The notes below the pieces were generated by a model. The model was given only the letters and a program-made list of their open reading frames with translations, made no database searches and was not told the DNA's origin. 64,000 nt of DNA from Salinimonas iocasae. Lineage in GTDB: Bacteria; Pseudomonadota; Gammaproteobacteria; Enterobacterales; Alteromonadaceae. Shown here piece after piece: positions 43,767 to 51,039 of the stretch. Position 1 is the first letter of the stretch; the number at the start of each line of letters is the position of its first letter. Location: contig NZ_CP039853.1 of NCBI RefSeq assembly GCF_006228385.1, positions 284,009 through 348,008 on the forward strand, read 5' to 3'. The position numbers and the translations under genes were made by a program.

Positions 43767-45470
43767 TTACTGAGTAACGTGGGTCAGATACCAGCTTGGT
43801 GCAAATTCAGAGTAATCGTGGTCAAGTTCCACCAGCGTTTTAATCAAATCCGCTTTTTTGCCTTTAGTGGCTTTGGTGAAGGAACCTTCCTCTTTGGCGT
43901 TCATAGTGGCGGGAACATTGGCATCTTTAGCCACTTCAATAATTTGCTGTGTGGTGAAGATTTTCAGATTGGCTTCGTTAGGCTCCCATGCCTTAACCGC
44001 GACACTTTTAGCGTGTTCTGGCTCAGACTTGAGTAGTTCAATCATCAGATTTGTTGCATCAGAGCCGCTTAAATTATCCTTTTCAGTCATACCGTGACTG
44101 ATAGCCGCAAGCATTTCCTCCTGCATGGTTTGCATATCAAGATTTTTGTATGCGTATTGGACAACTGAACCAAATCCACCTGTTAGGCTTTTTTCTTTAC
44201 CGCTATAGCCAGTTGAGTCCACCAGCGCAGCAAGCATAAATGCGCTTTTAAGCAGATTGTTTTTTGCAAAGTGGCTTGCACTTGCTTGGCGTAACAATGC
44301 TTTATGATGTTCCTGGGCCATGTTGCCGATGGTGCCGGACTCAGACTTTTGGGCTGAGGATTTCGCTTGAGATTTTGCCATGCTCTTAGCTTTTGCAGGG
44401 TCGGTTTTTGCAACCTCCTGCACGTTAGCTGATGCCATAGCCGCGCTTTCTGCCTTTGATAAAGACTGCTGGCACTTGGCAAAGCATACTTTGTCGATAC
44501 ACTGGTTTTCGGTCAGTTCACCCTCTTTACCCGTTACGTCTGACATAACCACTATGCGTTTTTCACAGGGCGTACAACCGTCTTTATATTGTTGCTCCCC
44601 CACCACATCAGCATTGACCGTACTACGGTCTTTTTGGGCTGATTCAGACAGGTATAGCACCTTACCGAACCGTTCTTCCGCTTGCTTACGAATACCTGCA
44701 AGCCACTCAGCCGTTTTTTCCCGAAAGCAGGTGATTTTGGCGCACTTTGCTTCGGTGCTTACATCATCGAGCAAGCCCATCTGGTGAAAGGTGTTATGTG
44801 GACAACTATTACATTCACCCTTATCGAACTTAGCAATACTTAATGGTGTTTGCTTTGCGCCGATTTGTAGCTTTAACTCTTTTGCTGACCAGCCTTGTGC
44901 TAATACCACATCAATAAGTTTATCCTGACCTTGATGTGAAAATGGCGCTATTGCCATTGCATGACCAACAGTGATTTTTTCTCGACTGAGCGCATCTAGT
45001 ACCTTGTCGGTACACTTCATTAATTCAAGACGCTCATTAACCTTCTTTAGCGGCCAGTTAAGCGCATCTGACACTGACTGGCGGTCCCCCCCGTACAGGC
45101 TATTAAATTCCTGTGCTGCACGACCTTCATCTACAATAGACAGGTCGCTGCGAATGGTGTTTTCCTGTAAATGGATTATGTAGGCTTCACGATCATCTAC
45201 CTGCTTTACCAGCACTGGCACTTCTGATAATTCAAGTTCCAGCGCCAAATCACGGCGACCATAACCACCAAGCAGTTCAAGGTATCCTTTTTCGGTAGGA
45301 TGGGGGCGCGTGATCAGGTTTTGTAAAACGCCGTGGCTACGGATGCTTTCTCGCATTTCGCTGCGAGACTTCTCTGGTCGGGAACTGCGCTTATTGCCCA
45401 TGCTGAAATCCAGCAGCAAGCTTGGGTGAACTTTCTCAAGGGTTTTATCAGGTAGTGCAGCAAAATCCAT
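43767..45470 (-). CDS. PRTRC system ParB-family protein
   Basis: This 567-residue ParB-superfamily protein has an N-terminal ParB/Srx box (LLGGYGRRDLALEL, VDDREAYIIHLQENTIRSDLS), a central helix-turn-helix (TVGHAMAIAPFSHQG region) and a Cys-rich part (CNSCPHNTFHQM, AKCAKITCFREK, CTPCEKR, CIDKVCFAKC) that may bind zinc. The C-terminal half is helical. It heads the PRTRC operon downstream of a good copy of the shared upstream motif. No ParA or parS-like iteron was recognised nearby. Confidence 0.9.
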   Translation of the reverse strand: MDFAALPDKTLEKVHPSLLLDFSMGNKRSSRPEKSRSEMRESIRSHGVLQNLITRPHPTEKGYLELLGGYGRRDLALELELSEVPVLVKQVDDREAYIIHLQENTIRSDLSIVDEGRAAQEFNSLYGGDRQSVSDALNWPLKKVNERLELMKCTDKVLDALSREKITVGHAMAIAPFSHQGQDKLIDVVLAQGWSAKELKLQIGAKQTPLSIAKFDKGECNSCPHNTFHQMGLLDDVSTEAKCAKITCFREKTAEWLAGIRKQAEERFGKVLYLSESAQKDRSTVNADVVGEQQYKDGCTPCEKRIVVMSDVTGKEGELTENQCIDKVCFAKCQQSLSKAESAAMASANVQEVAKTDPAKAKSMAKSQAKSSAQKSESGTIGNMAQEHHKALLRQASASHFAKNNLLKSAFMLAALVDSTGYSGKEKSLTGGFGSVVQYAYKNLDMQTMQEEMLAAISHGMTEKDNLSGSDATNLMIELLKSEPEHAKSVAVKAWEPNEANLKIFTTQQIIEVAKDANVPATMNAKEEGSFTKATKGKKADLIKTLVELDHDYSEFAPSWYLTHVTQ

Positions 45471-45499
45471 GTTGGTACTCCGGTCTGTTCAAAGGATAT

Positions 45500-45533
45500 G
45501 GGAGTAACGTGTCATGAATGCTCTAATCGGCAA
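45500..45533 (-). promoter_or_regulatory. Shared upstream motif (PRTRC operon)
   Basis: On the minus strand TTGCCG is followed 19 nt after the first T by TGACACGTTACTCCC, about 30 nt before the ParB start. Confidence 0.6.
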
Positions 45534-45882
45534 TTAACAAGGAATGGGCATTGTTTTACCTCTAAACCACTTTAAATATCGTTTTATCAGTCGTTCATTA
45601 TCGCAAAGAGTTGGTTTATCTCGCGCCGGGGCTCCTATCCCACTGAAAAAAATCGTTACCTGGTTGGCTCGAGTGAATAAATATCTATTTTTCAGCGATA
45701 CCGGCTCGGGGAAAACCTATCATTTATGCAGTCATGCATAGTTTAAGCGCTTTTTATTCATTTTCAGGGTGTGTGTGAAGCCGCGCTCCGAGAAGCGATA
45801 GCGCAACGGGGCAAGGCGGGAGCAGGCATAAAAAAGGCCAGCGAATAGCTGGCCAAGGGAGAATGCCCATGGGGGCTGAAAA
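45534..45882. other. Intergenic stretch, no convincing gene
   Basis: About 350 bp. A plus-strand 65-codon frame at 45544-45741 has no plausible domain, and its start sits right at the motif, so it is rejected. The region includes the GCGATAGCG hairpin at 45783-45812. Confidence 0.4.
45783..45812 (+). repeat. GCGATAGCG stem-loop, copy 6
   Basis: GCTCCGAGAAGCGATAGCGC with CGGGGC pairing to GCTCCG. Same loop core, GC-rich short stem. Confidence 0.5.
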
Positions 45883-46107
45883 TTAATTACTGGCAAATCT
45901 TGTTAGGTTCAGTCGAGCATTACCGGCTGCGCAGAAGTTTCGGCTTCCTTGCTTTAGTAGTTGGTCAAAATGGGACTCAATCCACGCGTGACGCGCTTGC
46001 TCCGATGGGAAAGGCATATCACGTGTTGCATCAGCGGCTGCGTCCATGACAAAGCCCATGACGGTTTTAGAACCACGGGCATTTACTGTTGGAATATCTG
46101 TTCGCAT
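45883..46107 (-). CDS. Small hypothetical protein
   Basis: This 74-residue protein (MRTDIPTVNARGSKTVMGFVMD...) has AGGAGATAAC before the ATG and a copy of the shared upstream motif. It contains a helical centre (SEQARHAWIESHFDQLLKQG) and is plausible as a small plasmid protein. Function unknown. Confidence 0.55.
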   Translation of the reverse strand: MRTDIPTVNARGSKTVMGFVMDAAADATRDMPFPSEQARHAWIESHFDQLLKQGSRNFCAAGNARLNLTRFASN

Positions 46108-46136
46108 GTTATCTCCTGTCCATGACTATTGGGTAC

Positions 46137-46170
46137 AGGATTAACGTTGCATGACTGGGGAGGTTGGCAA
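46137..46170 (-). promoter_or_regulatory. Shared upstream motif (gene 45883-46107)
   Basis: On the minus strand TTGCCA is followed 19 nt after the first T by TGCAACGTTAATCC. Confidence 0.55.
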
Positions 46171-46260
46171 TTTAGGGAGAAACTACTAGCAGTCTCACTA
46201 ATCCTTGAAGGGGCCGTTAGCAGCCTCCATCTAGTAACTAACTGATTATGAGGAAATAAC

Positions 46261-46854
46261 GTGTCGCAAAAAGCACCAGATAAGACTGACTATATTGATG
46301 CAATCTCAATGCACGGCTCTAATGTTGTGATTGAAAACCCAGACCCTATAGCTCATTATGCTGAAGGTAAGTCAGGAGTAGATGGATACGGATTCAGCAT
46401 TACTCTTTTTAGACGCCTTGCAGAGAAAAATGCTAGGTCGGCTAAACATAATGAAATGGTGGCCCTAACTACGAAGAAAAAGGGTTCTGATATCGAAAAA
46501 GCGGAAGTTAGAGTTGCACAGGATAGACAGGAGCATCTTAAAGATGAGCTTGTAGAGCTATTCATAAATAGATATCGCCTAACAAACATCACGGCAGATG
46601 AAATTGTTTCATTTGAAGGAGAAAAAAACGATCTTATTGATTTCGACCGCTCCGAGTACGACAAAATTGGGAAAGCTGAATCAGAACAAAAATTGACTGA
46701 GCAGGATATAGAAAAAAGGAAATACGACTACGCTCTATCTCTTGGAATTAAAGCGTTCTTAGTAGGCGGTGACAGTGGTGGCTCACTTAGAGTAATTGAC
46801 GTTACCTGCCTCGAGTTCATAGATGCAGAATCCTATAAAATTCCCAAAGTTTAG
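46261..46854 (+). CDS. Hypothetical protein
   Basis: This 197-residue soluble, charged helical protein has a GTG start with GAGGAA upstream. Features include SDIEKAEVRVAQDRQEHLKDELVELFINRYRLT and a strand-rich C-terminus (SLRVIDVTCLEFIDAE). It reads rightward between two leftward genes and ends at a hairpin. No family was recognised. Confidence 0.55.
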   Translation: MSQKAPDKTDYIDAISMHGSNVVIENPDPIAHYAEGKSGVDGYGFSITLFRRLAEKNARSAKHNEMVALTTKKKGSDIEKAEVRVAQDRQEHLKDELVELFINRYRLTNITADEIVSFEGEKNDLIDFDRSEYDKIGKAESEQKLTEQDIEKRKYDYALSLGIKAFLVGGDSGGSLRVIDVTCLEFIDAESYKIPKV

Positions 46855-46865
46855 TTGTGAAGTAC

Positions 46866-46888
46866 AAGCCTGCCATGGCGGCAGGCTT
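46866..46888. terminator. Hairpin between convergent genes
   Basis: AAGCCTGCC-ATGGC-GGCAGGCTT, a 9-bp stem directly after the stop of the 197-residue gene and before the end of the leftward operon. Confidence 0.7.
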
Positions 46889-46891
46889 TAG

Positions 46892-47119
46892 TTATACCTC
46901 AGATGAACCTATCCATTGGTCGCCCAGATAAGCGTCCCAACCAAATGGAGAATGCATGTCGTAGTCCACCAGCTCAAGAGCATCGTGCGTCCACATCCCG
47001 TCCGCTGGTGGCAATTCAGTTACTACCTCTCCTCCCAAATCTTTTATGATTAGGTTCAAGTTTTCATAGCCAACCAGTAGGTCAGGCTCTTTTTCGGTGA
47101 CAGCTCGTGCGACAATCAT
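46892..47119 (-). CDS. Small hypothetical protein
   Basis: This 75-residue acidic protein (MIVARAVTEKEPDLLVGYEN...) is third in the operon 47750 to 46892, with a 32-nt gap to the gene before it and GGAGAAAA as RBS. Trp-rich C-terminus (FGWDAYLGDQWIG). Family unknown. Confidence 0.5.
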   Translation of the reverse strand: MIVARAVTEKEPDLLVGYENLNLIIKDLGGEVVTELPPADGMWTHDALELVDYDMHSPFGWDAYLGDQWIGSSEV

Positions 47120-47151
47120 TCTTTTCTCCGTATATGCTGCGGGTGGTTCGC

Positions 47152-47415
47152 CTAAAACTTCACCCGAAGCTTTTTGATTTTGGTCATTACCGAGTTCATG
47201 TGGTACTGCATCTGGCTAAGAGAGATAGGCTCGGGGTTCTCGATGACGTAGGCATAAAGCCGCGCCCCCGTATCCAACTGAAACTCTTCAATGGCGGAAC
47301 CCATTAACGCCACCAGCATGGCTAACTCTGCACTGCGTAAAGCACCAGCCTGAATCATGCGTGCATCAGGGTTTATGCTGGTGGATTTACTGTAAAAGCC
47401 GTGCTGTAAGTTCAT
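47152..47415 (-). CDS. Small hypothetical protein
   Basis: This 87-residue soluble helical protein (MNLQHGFYSKSTSINPDARM...) overlaps the 112-residue gene by 4 nt (ATGA), second in the same operon. Sequence SLSQMQYHMNSVMTKIKKL suggests a helical C-terminus. Family unknown. Confidence 0.55.
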   Translation of the reverse strand: MNLQHGFYSKSTSINPDARMIQAGALRSAELAMLVALMGSAIEEFQLDTGARLYAYVIENPEPISLSQMQYHMNSVMTKIKKLRVKF

Positions 47416-47750
47416 GCTGCGCTCCGCTTAACTGTCTGAGGAATAAATTTGCTTAGTCTGGCCACGCATTTTCCGAAGTCGCGGTTTCTGTCACCGATAA
47501 TCTGCAAGTGCCAGGCTTTTTTCTTGCGGGCGTAGTTCTTATTAAAGTGCTGTAGAAGAGTGTCAGCGCCGCCATTTTGGTAAAAGCCCGGTGACGTTTT
47601 CCATTTTGGACGTCTGTTACCCACACTGCCGTAATTGTGGTTGTACTGAATGTAAAATACCGGAACTGGGATACAAAAGCCTCGCTCTACTGCCTGGGCA
47701 GCTGTAAGGGTCTTCCCGTTGAGGTTAATCGGACTGAATTCTTTTAGCAT
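47412..47750 (-). CDS. Hypothetical basic protein
   Basis: This 112-residue basic protein (MLKEFSPINLNGKTLTAAQA...) contains NHNYGSVGNRRPKWKTSPGFYQNGG and NYARKKKAWHLQIIGDRNRDFGK, suggesting nucleic-acid binding. It is first in a three-gene operon, with a good copy of the shared upstream motif at 47779. AGGAAAA serves as RBS. Family unknown. Confidence 0.6.
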   Translation of the reverse strand: MLKEFSPINLNGKTLTAAQAVERGFCIPVPVFYIQYNHNYGSVGNRRPKWKTSPGFYQNGGADTLLQHFNKNYARKKKAWHLQIIGDRNRDFGKCVARLSKFIPQTVKRSAA

Positions 47751-47778
47751 GGTATTTTCCTGTTCTCTGTTGAATTTG

Positions 47779-47811
47779 GATTCAACGTGTCAGGAATAGC
47801 CGGGGGCGCAA
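47779..47811 (-). promoter_or_regulatory. Shared upstream motif (operon 47750 to 46892)
   Basis: On the minus strand TTGCGC is followed 19 nt after the first T by TGACACGTTGAATCC, a near-consensus copy. Confidence 0.6.
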
Positions 47812-48012
47812 GATGTGCGGAAGAGAAGTTCTAAGTTAATAGAGTAAAAATTCTTTTTACAATAGAAAGCCTCGCCTGGAGGCTTTAAGGTTTTGCTTTT
47901 ACTGATTGACGATCAAGATTTTTATCTCAGGAGCCCACACAAAAAGTGCTTCAAGGAGCTGTTTTTCTGTATTTAAGCCTTTGAAAAATCAACATGCTCT
48001 TGCAGCAAATTT

Positions 48013-48447
48013 CTATTCTAGAATGTTGTTATTTCTATCTAAAATAGCACACTTCTCTGCTCCAAAACCATTGTCCTTCAATACAAAATCTATATCGCTG
48101 ATCAACTCAGAATCTCGGTCTTTGAAGTCAGTTATCACCCCTGTATATACGTCTAGATAATCATGGCGTTCTACACCTGATTGAAGTCGAAAATGCTCAG
48201 TTCCAGACTCGCTGCGAAAATTATCGAAAAATTTATGACAGACCGTTTCAGCAGCTTTATAATCATTCACGACCCAGGCTTGGATCAGCCTAAATGGTTC
48301 TGGTACTGCGGTGTTTAACCCTTTTATTCGGCGTTCTGGATGATTGCTAAACCCTATTTTTACCCAATTAGGGAGGCAAGGTGTTTCAATCAAATATACA
48401 AAACCAGACTTCTTATTAGGGTCATACTCTCTATATTCTCTATACAT
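48013..48447 (-). CDS. GIY-YIG nuclease-like protein (T5orf172 type)
   Basis: From ATG 48447 (AAGGA upstream) the 144-residue protein contains the T5orf172-type GIY-YIG pattern: GFVYLIETPCLPNWVKIGFSNHPERRIKGLNTA, then FRLIQAW and KAAETVCHKFF. The frame upstream of this ATG adds a hydrophobic, non-homologous extension and is rejected. This group often occurs in phages and plasmids. DNA-cleaving activity is possible but unproven. Confidence 0.75.
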   Translation of the reverse strand: MYREYREYDPNKKSGFVYLIETPCLPNWVKIGFSNHPERRIKGLNTAVPEPFRLIQAWVVNDYKAAETVCHKFFDNFRSESGTEHFRLQSGVERHDYLDVYTGVITDFKDRDSELISDIDFVLKDNGFGAEKCAILDRNNNILE

Positions 48448-48580
48448 TACTTTATCCTTAAATAGCAAAGTATCCAACTTCAATATAAATATTGGTAAGA
48501 TAGCACTAAACAAGAGTACAACGGCGGAGCGACCTATGAAATATGTAGTTGGAATTTCGCAAGATGTGAAACGTTGAATC

Positions 48581-48606
48581 AAAAAAAGGCCGCAATCGCG
48601 GCCCTT
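48581..48606 (-). terminator. Hairpin downstream of the 189-residue gene
   Basis: GGCCGC-AATC-GCGGCC preceded by an A-tract (T-tract on the minus strand), just after the stop at 48622. Confidence 0.75.
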
Positions 48607-48621
48607 GTGAAATAGTGAGTT

Positions 48622-49191
48622 TTATACAGCTTGGTTAATCGGCAGGTTCCAACCAAGATCATCACTAAGCTCTTCAGTGCATCGCTCTATAAGGACTGGC
48701 AGGTCCGCCGCTTTGTATCCTTTCCAGCGCTGGTTGAATCTGCGCTCAGAATAGCTTTCGTGGGTGATGTATTTCACATTCATAGCTCTGAAGACATACC
48801 GCAAGTAGTCAACAATGTTAGAACAGTATCCCTCGCTATCATTTAACTTTTGAATCCGCTTATGAATGCGCTTCCCCGACTTGAGCGCTTCATCCAGCTT
48901 GAAACCTATTTTTGGTTGATTAAGGTCTAGTGCAATTTCATATCCATAATAGGAATCAATCACGCCTTTCTCTGCCACATCGCCGGGGCCAACCTGAGAG
49001 GTGATAAGTAAATCGCCTATCCCGCTGAGACATTTGGGTATTTCATCGCCCATACCGACAAACTCGGGTGTATCGTAATAATTTGCAGATTTAACAAGGG
49101 AGAACGATACGTGTATGTGGCCATAGTCGGACCATCTGTGATTAATAGTTGCAAGTCTGGCCATTACGCTTACTTTTTCGATCGGTTTCAT
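48622..49191 (-). CDS. Hypothetical plasmid protein
   Basis: This 189-residue soluble protein (MKPIEKVSVMARLATINHRW...) has mixed strands and helices and no recognised domain. It is a single gene between a terminator and a near-consensus copy of the shared upstream motif. AGGAAA precedes the start. Confidence 0.6.
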   Translation of the reverse strand: MKPIEKVSVMARLATINHRWSDYGHIHVSFSLVKSANYYDTPEFVGMGDEIPKCLSGIGDLLITSQVGPGDVAEKGVIDSYYGYEIALDLNQPKIGFKLDEALKSGKRIHKRIQKLNDSEGYCSNIVDYLRYVFRAMNVKYITHESYSERRFNQRWKGYKAADLPVLIERCTEELSDDLGWNLPINQAV

Positions 49192-49218
49192 AGAGCTTTT
49201 CCTGTTACTTGTTGATGT

Positions 49219-49252
49219 AGGTTCAACGTGCCAGGGATTGATGGTGGCGCAA
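49219..49252 (-). promoter_or_regulatory. Shared upstream motif (gene 48622-49191)
   Basis: On the minus strand TTGCGC is followed 19 nt after the first T by TGGCACGTTGAACC. Confidence 0.6.
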
Positions 49253-49302
49253 AAACAGAGGAAATATTTGGTAAGAAAATAGCCTCACTGGGAGGCCTTG
49301 GT

Positions 49303-49533
49303 TTAGTGAATTGATACGCCTCTATTTGCTAAGTGCGTTGAAAGATATAAAGACATTGAGCCTTTATCTTCGGCCGTAACAGCAACGCTGTTTTGTACGC
49401 ACCAGGGCACATTTGCCTCGTCCAGCTGCGAAGCCCAAAAACCAAAATCAGCGTCTGATTTTTCATGATAAACAGCATAACAATGCGCATAGAACCCTTG
49501 CAGGTAATCATATTGCTTACGTGTAATTTGCAT
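49303..49533 (-). CDS. Small hypothetical protein
   Basis: From ATG 49533 (GAGGAAAA upstream) this is a 76-residue protein (MQITRKQYDYLQGFYAHCYA...). The 17-codon upstream extension is rejected because it covers the RBS. Trp-rich middle (FGFWASQLDEANVPW). A diverged TTGC element occurs upstream without the ACGTT box. Confidence 0.55.
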   Translation of the reverse strand: MQITRKQYDYLQGFYAHCYAVYHEKSDADFGFWASQLDEANVPWCVQNSVAVTAEDKGSMSLYLSTHLANRGVSIH

Positions 49534-49636
49534 CGTATTTTCCTCAAATGTTTCAGTGGGACTGAGAGGGTTGGGAATAGTCAATTGGCAAGCGTTGGCG
49601 CCGCAATCTTAAGGAGAACTTTACGGCGCTTACTAA

Positions 49637-50017
49637 TCACCAATCAGCGTATTTCTGAGCGACTTTTCCGTAAATTTCAGCTACCTTTAAATGCGTAACA
49701 CCGTATCCGGCCAAGGCATGAACAGCATTGCCAATATCACCTGTGTAGAAGCATTCGTGATTTACCAGCTGCTCTTCAATAATCTGGTCGATACCCTTCT
49801 CTGCTATTTCTTTCGCTCGTCCTTCCTCATGAATAACTTTGAGACGATCAGAGAACTCTTTGGCTTTCAACTTAGGCACACAGTCGCCAGCACCAAGAAC
49901 TGTGCAGTATTCGACGCCTGGAGCCTTACGCTCCTCAAATTGCTCATTAGTAAAGGCAAAGAACACCCCCAGTTCGTTAAAAAGCTCCGTTTGCTTCTCT
50001 TGGATAAATGCAGTCAT
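49637..50017 (-). CDS. Hypothetical plasmid protein (DUF7659-like)
   Basis: This 126-residue protein starts MTAFIQEKQTELFNELGVFF, with FTNEQFEERKAPGVEYCTVLGAGDCVPKLKAKEF, a pattern I associate with a small uncharacterised plasmid/phage family (DUF7659). It has a helical C-terminus. It follows a copy of the shared upstream motif. The family recall is tentative. Confidence 0.6.
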   Translation of the reverse strand: MTAFIQEKQTELFNELGVFFAFTNEQFEERKAPGVEYCTVLGAGDCVPKLKAKEFSDRLKVIHEEGRAKEIAEKGIDQIIEEQLVNHECFYTGDIGNAVHALAGYGVTHLKVAEIYGKVAQKYADW

Positions 50018-50044
50018 GGTTTTTCCCGTTAGTTGTTTCAGTTG

Positions 50045-50077
50045 GGATAAACGTGTCAGAAATTAGCGGGGCCGCAA
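50045..50077 (-). promoter_or_regulatory. Shared upstream motif (gene 49637-50017)
   Basis: On the minus strand TTGCGG is followed 19 nt after the first T by TGACACGTTTATCC. Confidence 0.6.
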
Positions 50078-50152
50078 GAAATAAAGAAGTCGCAGAGATA
50101 GGACCCTGCGGCTGTGTTAAGTGGCACCGGTCAAAAAGACCTGGTTATAGGA

Positions 50153-50308
50153 TTATTTGTTCGTGGGCAGGTCAGTCACCATTTCACTTTTAAATTCGTA
50201 GGGCGTTGAAAACGCCGCCAAGCCTTCCCGCTCAAGCATGGATTCTCTAATCGAGCTATCAATTTCTCGCTTGGCCATCCAGTCCACTGTCCAAGAATCT
50301 ACCTGCAT
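50153..50308 (-). CDS. 51-residue hypothetical protein
   Basis: From ATG 50308 the frame encodes MQVDSWTVDWMAKREIDSSI, then RESMLEREGLAAFSTPYEFK and an acidic end, with sensible composition. It overlaps the end of the previous gene by 10 nt, as in coupled plasmid genes. AAGGGC lies just before the start. Function unknown. Confidence 0.5.
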   Translation of the reverse strand: MQVDSWTVDWMAKREIDSSIRESMLEREGLAAFSTPYEFKSEMVTDLPTNK

Positions 50309-50484
50309 GCCCTTGGTTCATCCACGACGGCAAATTCTCTAAAACCGGTATCTGTTGAGTCATTTAGAAATAGGAATTCTGCAAACCGGATACCGAAGTT
50401 CTGGTTTTGACTCGTAGATAAGGCATCAACTACTTCTGCCTTGTTTTGTGCATTTTTGATAACCCACTTTCTTTTATGGAACAT
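50299..50484 (-). CDS. 61-residue hypothetical protein
   Basis: From ATG 50484 (AGGGAG upstream) the protein is MFHKRKWVIKNAQNKAEVVD..., ending EPRACR. It is 14 nt after the stop of the chimeric frame at 50499 and overlaps the next gene by 10 nt. Basic N-terminus, no domain recognised. Confidence 0.5.
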   Translation of the reverse strand: MFHKRKWVIKNAQNKAEVVDALSTSQNQNFGIRFAEFLFLNDSTDTGFREFAVVDEPRACR

Positions 50485-50498
50485 CACCTGACTCCCTG

Positions 50499-50963
50499 TT
50501 ATTGCGTTTTTGAAAAAAACTGTGATTCTGTGACGGACTGAACGTATTGTAGCTGCTTTTGCAGGTTGGCCAAACATTCGCGCTGCGCGCGCTTAAGTTC
50601 TTCCGATTTACCACCGGGTTTCGACGGACTGGGAGAGAAATATCCATCAATGAGATTTTTAGCATTCCCAATACTGAAGTGGGGCACTATCGCGGTCATT
50701 ATTGGGATAAACGCGACCGTGAGAGCCAAAGAGCCTTCATTGACAATGGCATGCACTATATCTCGCCCGAAATCTCCCTGCGGTGTATTCCATGCTTTTT
50801 CATATGGTAACCATTTCTCAGCTGCAAAAGATACGACGATGGCGAATAAAAGCAGGGGTATAAGCCAAGCTGCAGATCCTGTGTTTTGGGAGATACTGGA
50901 TGCAGCAAAGATAAAGCTTAAAAAAAATAATGGGCTGAACATCCATTGGACCAACGTTCTCAT
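50499..50963 (-). CDS. Chimeric frame: truncated sterol desaturase N-terminus fused to plasmid protein tail
   Basis: The first about 98 of 154 residues (MRTLVQWMFSPLFFLSFIFA..., with FAAEKWLPYEKAW and GRDIVHAIVNEG) match the N-terminus of fatty-acid hydroxylase/sterol desaturase enzymes: membrane segments and E-WLPYE-AW. The His-box catalytic region is missing. After about 50670 the frame continues as charged LIDGYFSPSPSKPGGKSEEL..., in the style of the plasmid genes that follow. I read this as a recombination junction. The product is unlikely to be an active hydroxylase. Confidence 0.7.
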   Translation of the reverse strand: MRTLVQWMFSPLFFLSFIFAASSISQNTGSAAWLIPLLLFAIVVSFAAEKWLPYEKAWNTPQGDFGRDIVHAIVNEGSLALTVAFIPIMTAIVPHFSIGNAKNLIDGYFSPSPSKPGGKSEELKRAQRECLANLQKQLQYVQSVTESQFFSKTQ

Positions 50964-51039
50964 AGTATTTACACATTCGCGTTTTTATTGATGCGTATAT
51001 TATTCCCTAGTCAAACTTAATTCGGCTTGTATCAAACGG

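Noticed and set aside
45544..45741. 65-codon plus-strand frame containing a GSGKT-like string
   Set aside because: The P-loop-like string is isolated; no strand or other ATPase motif surrounds it, and the start lies at the shared minus-strand motif.
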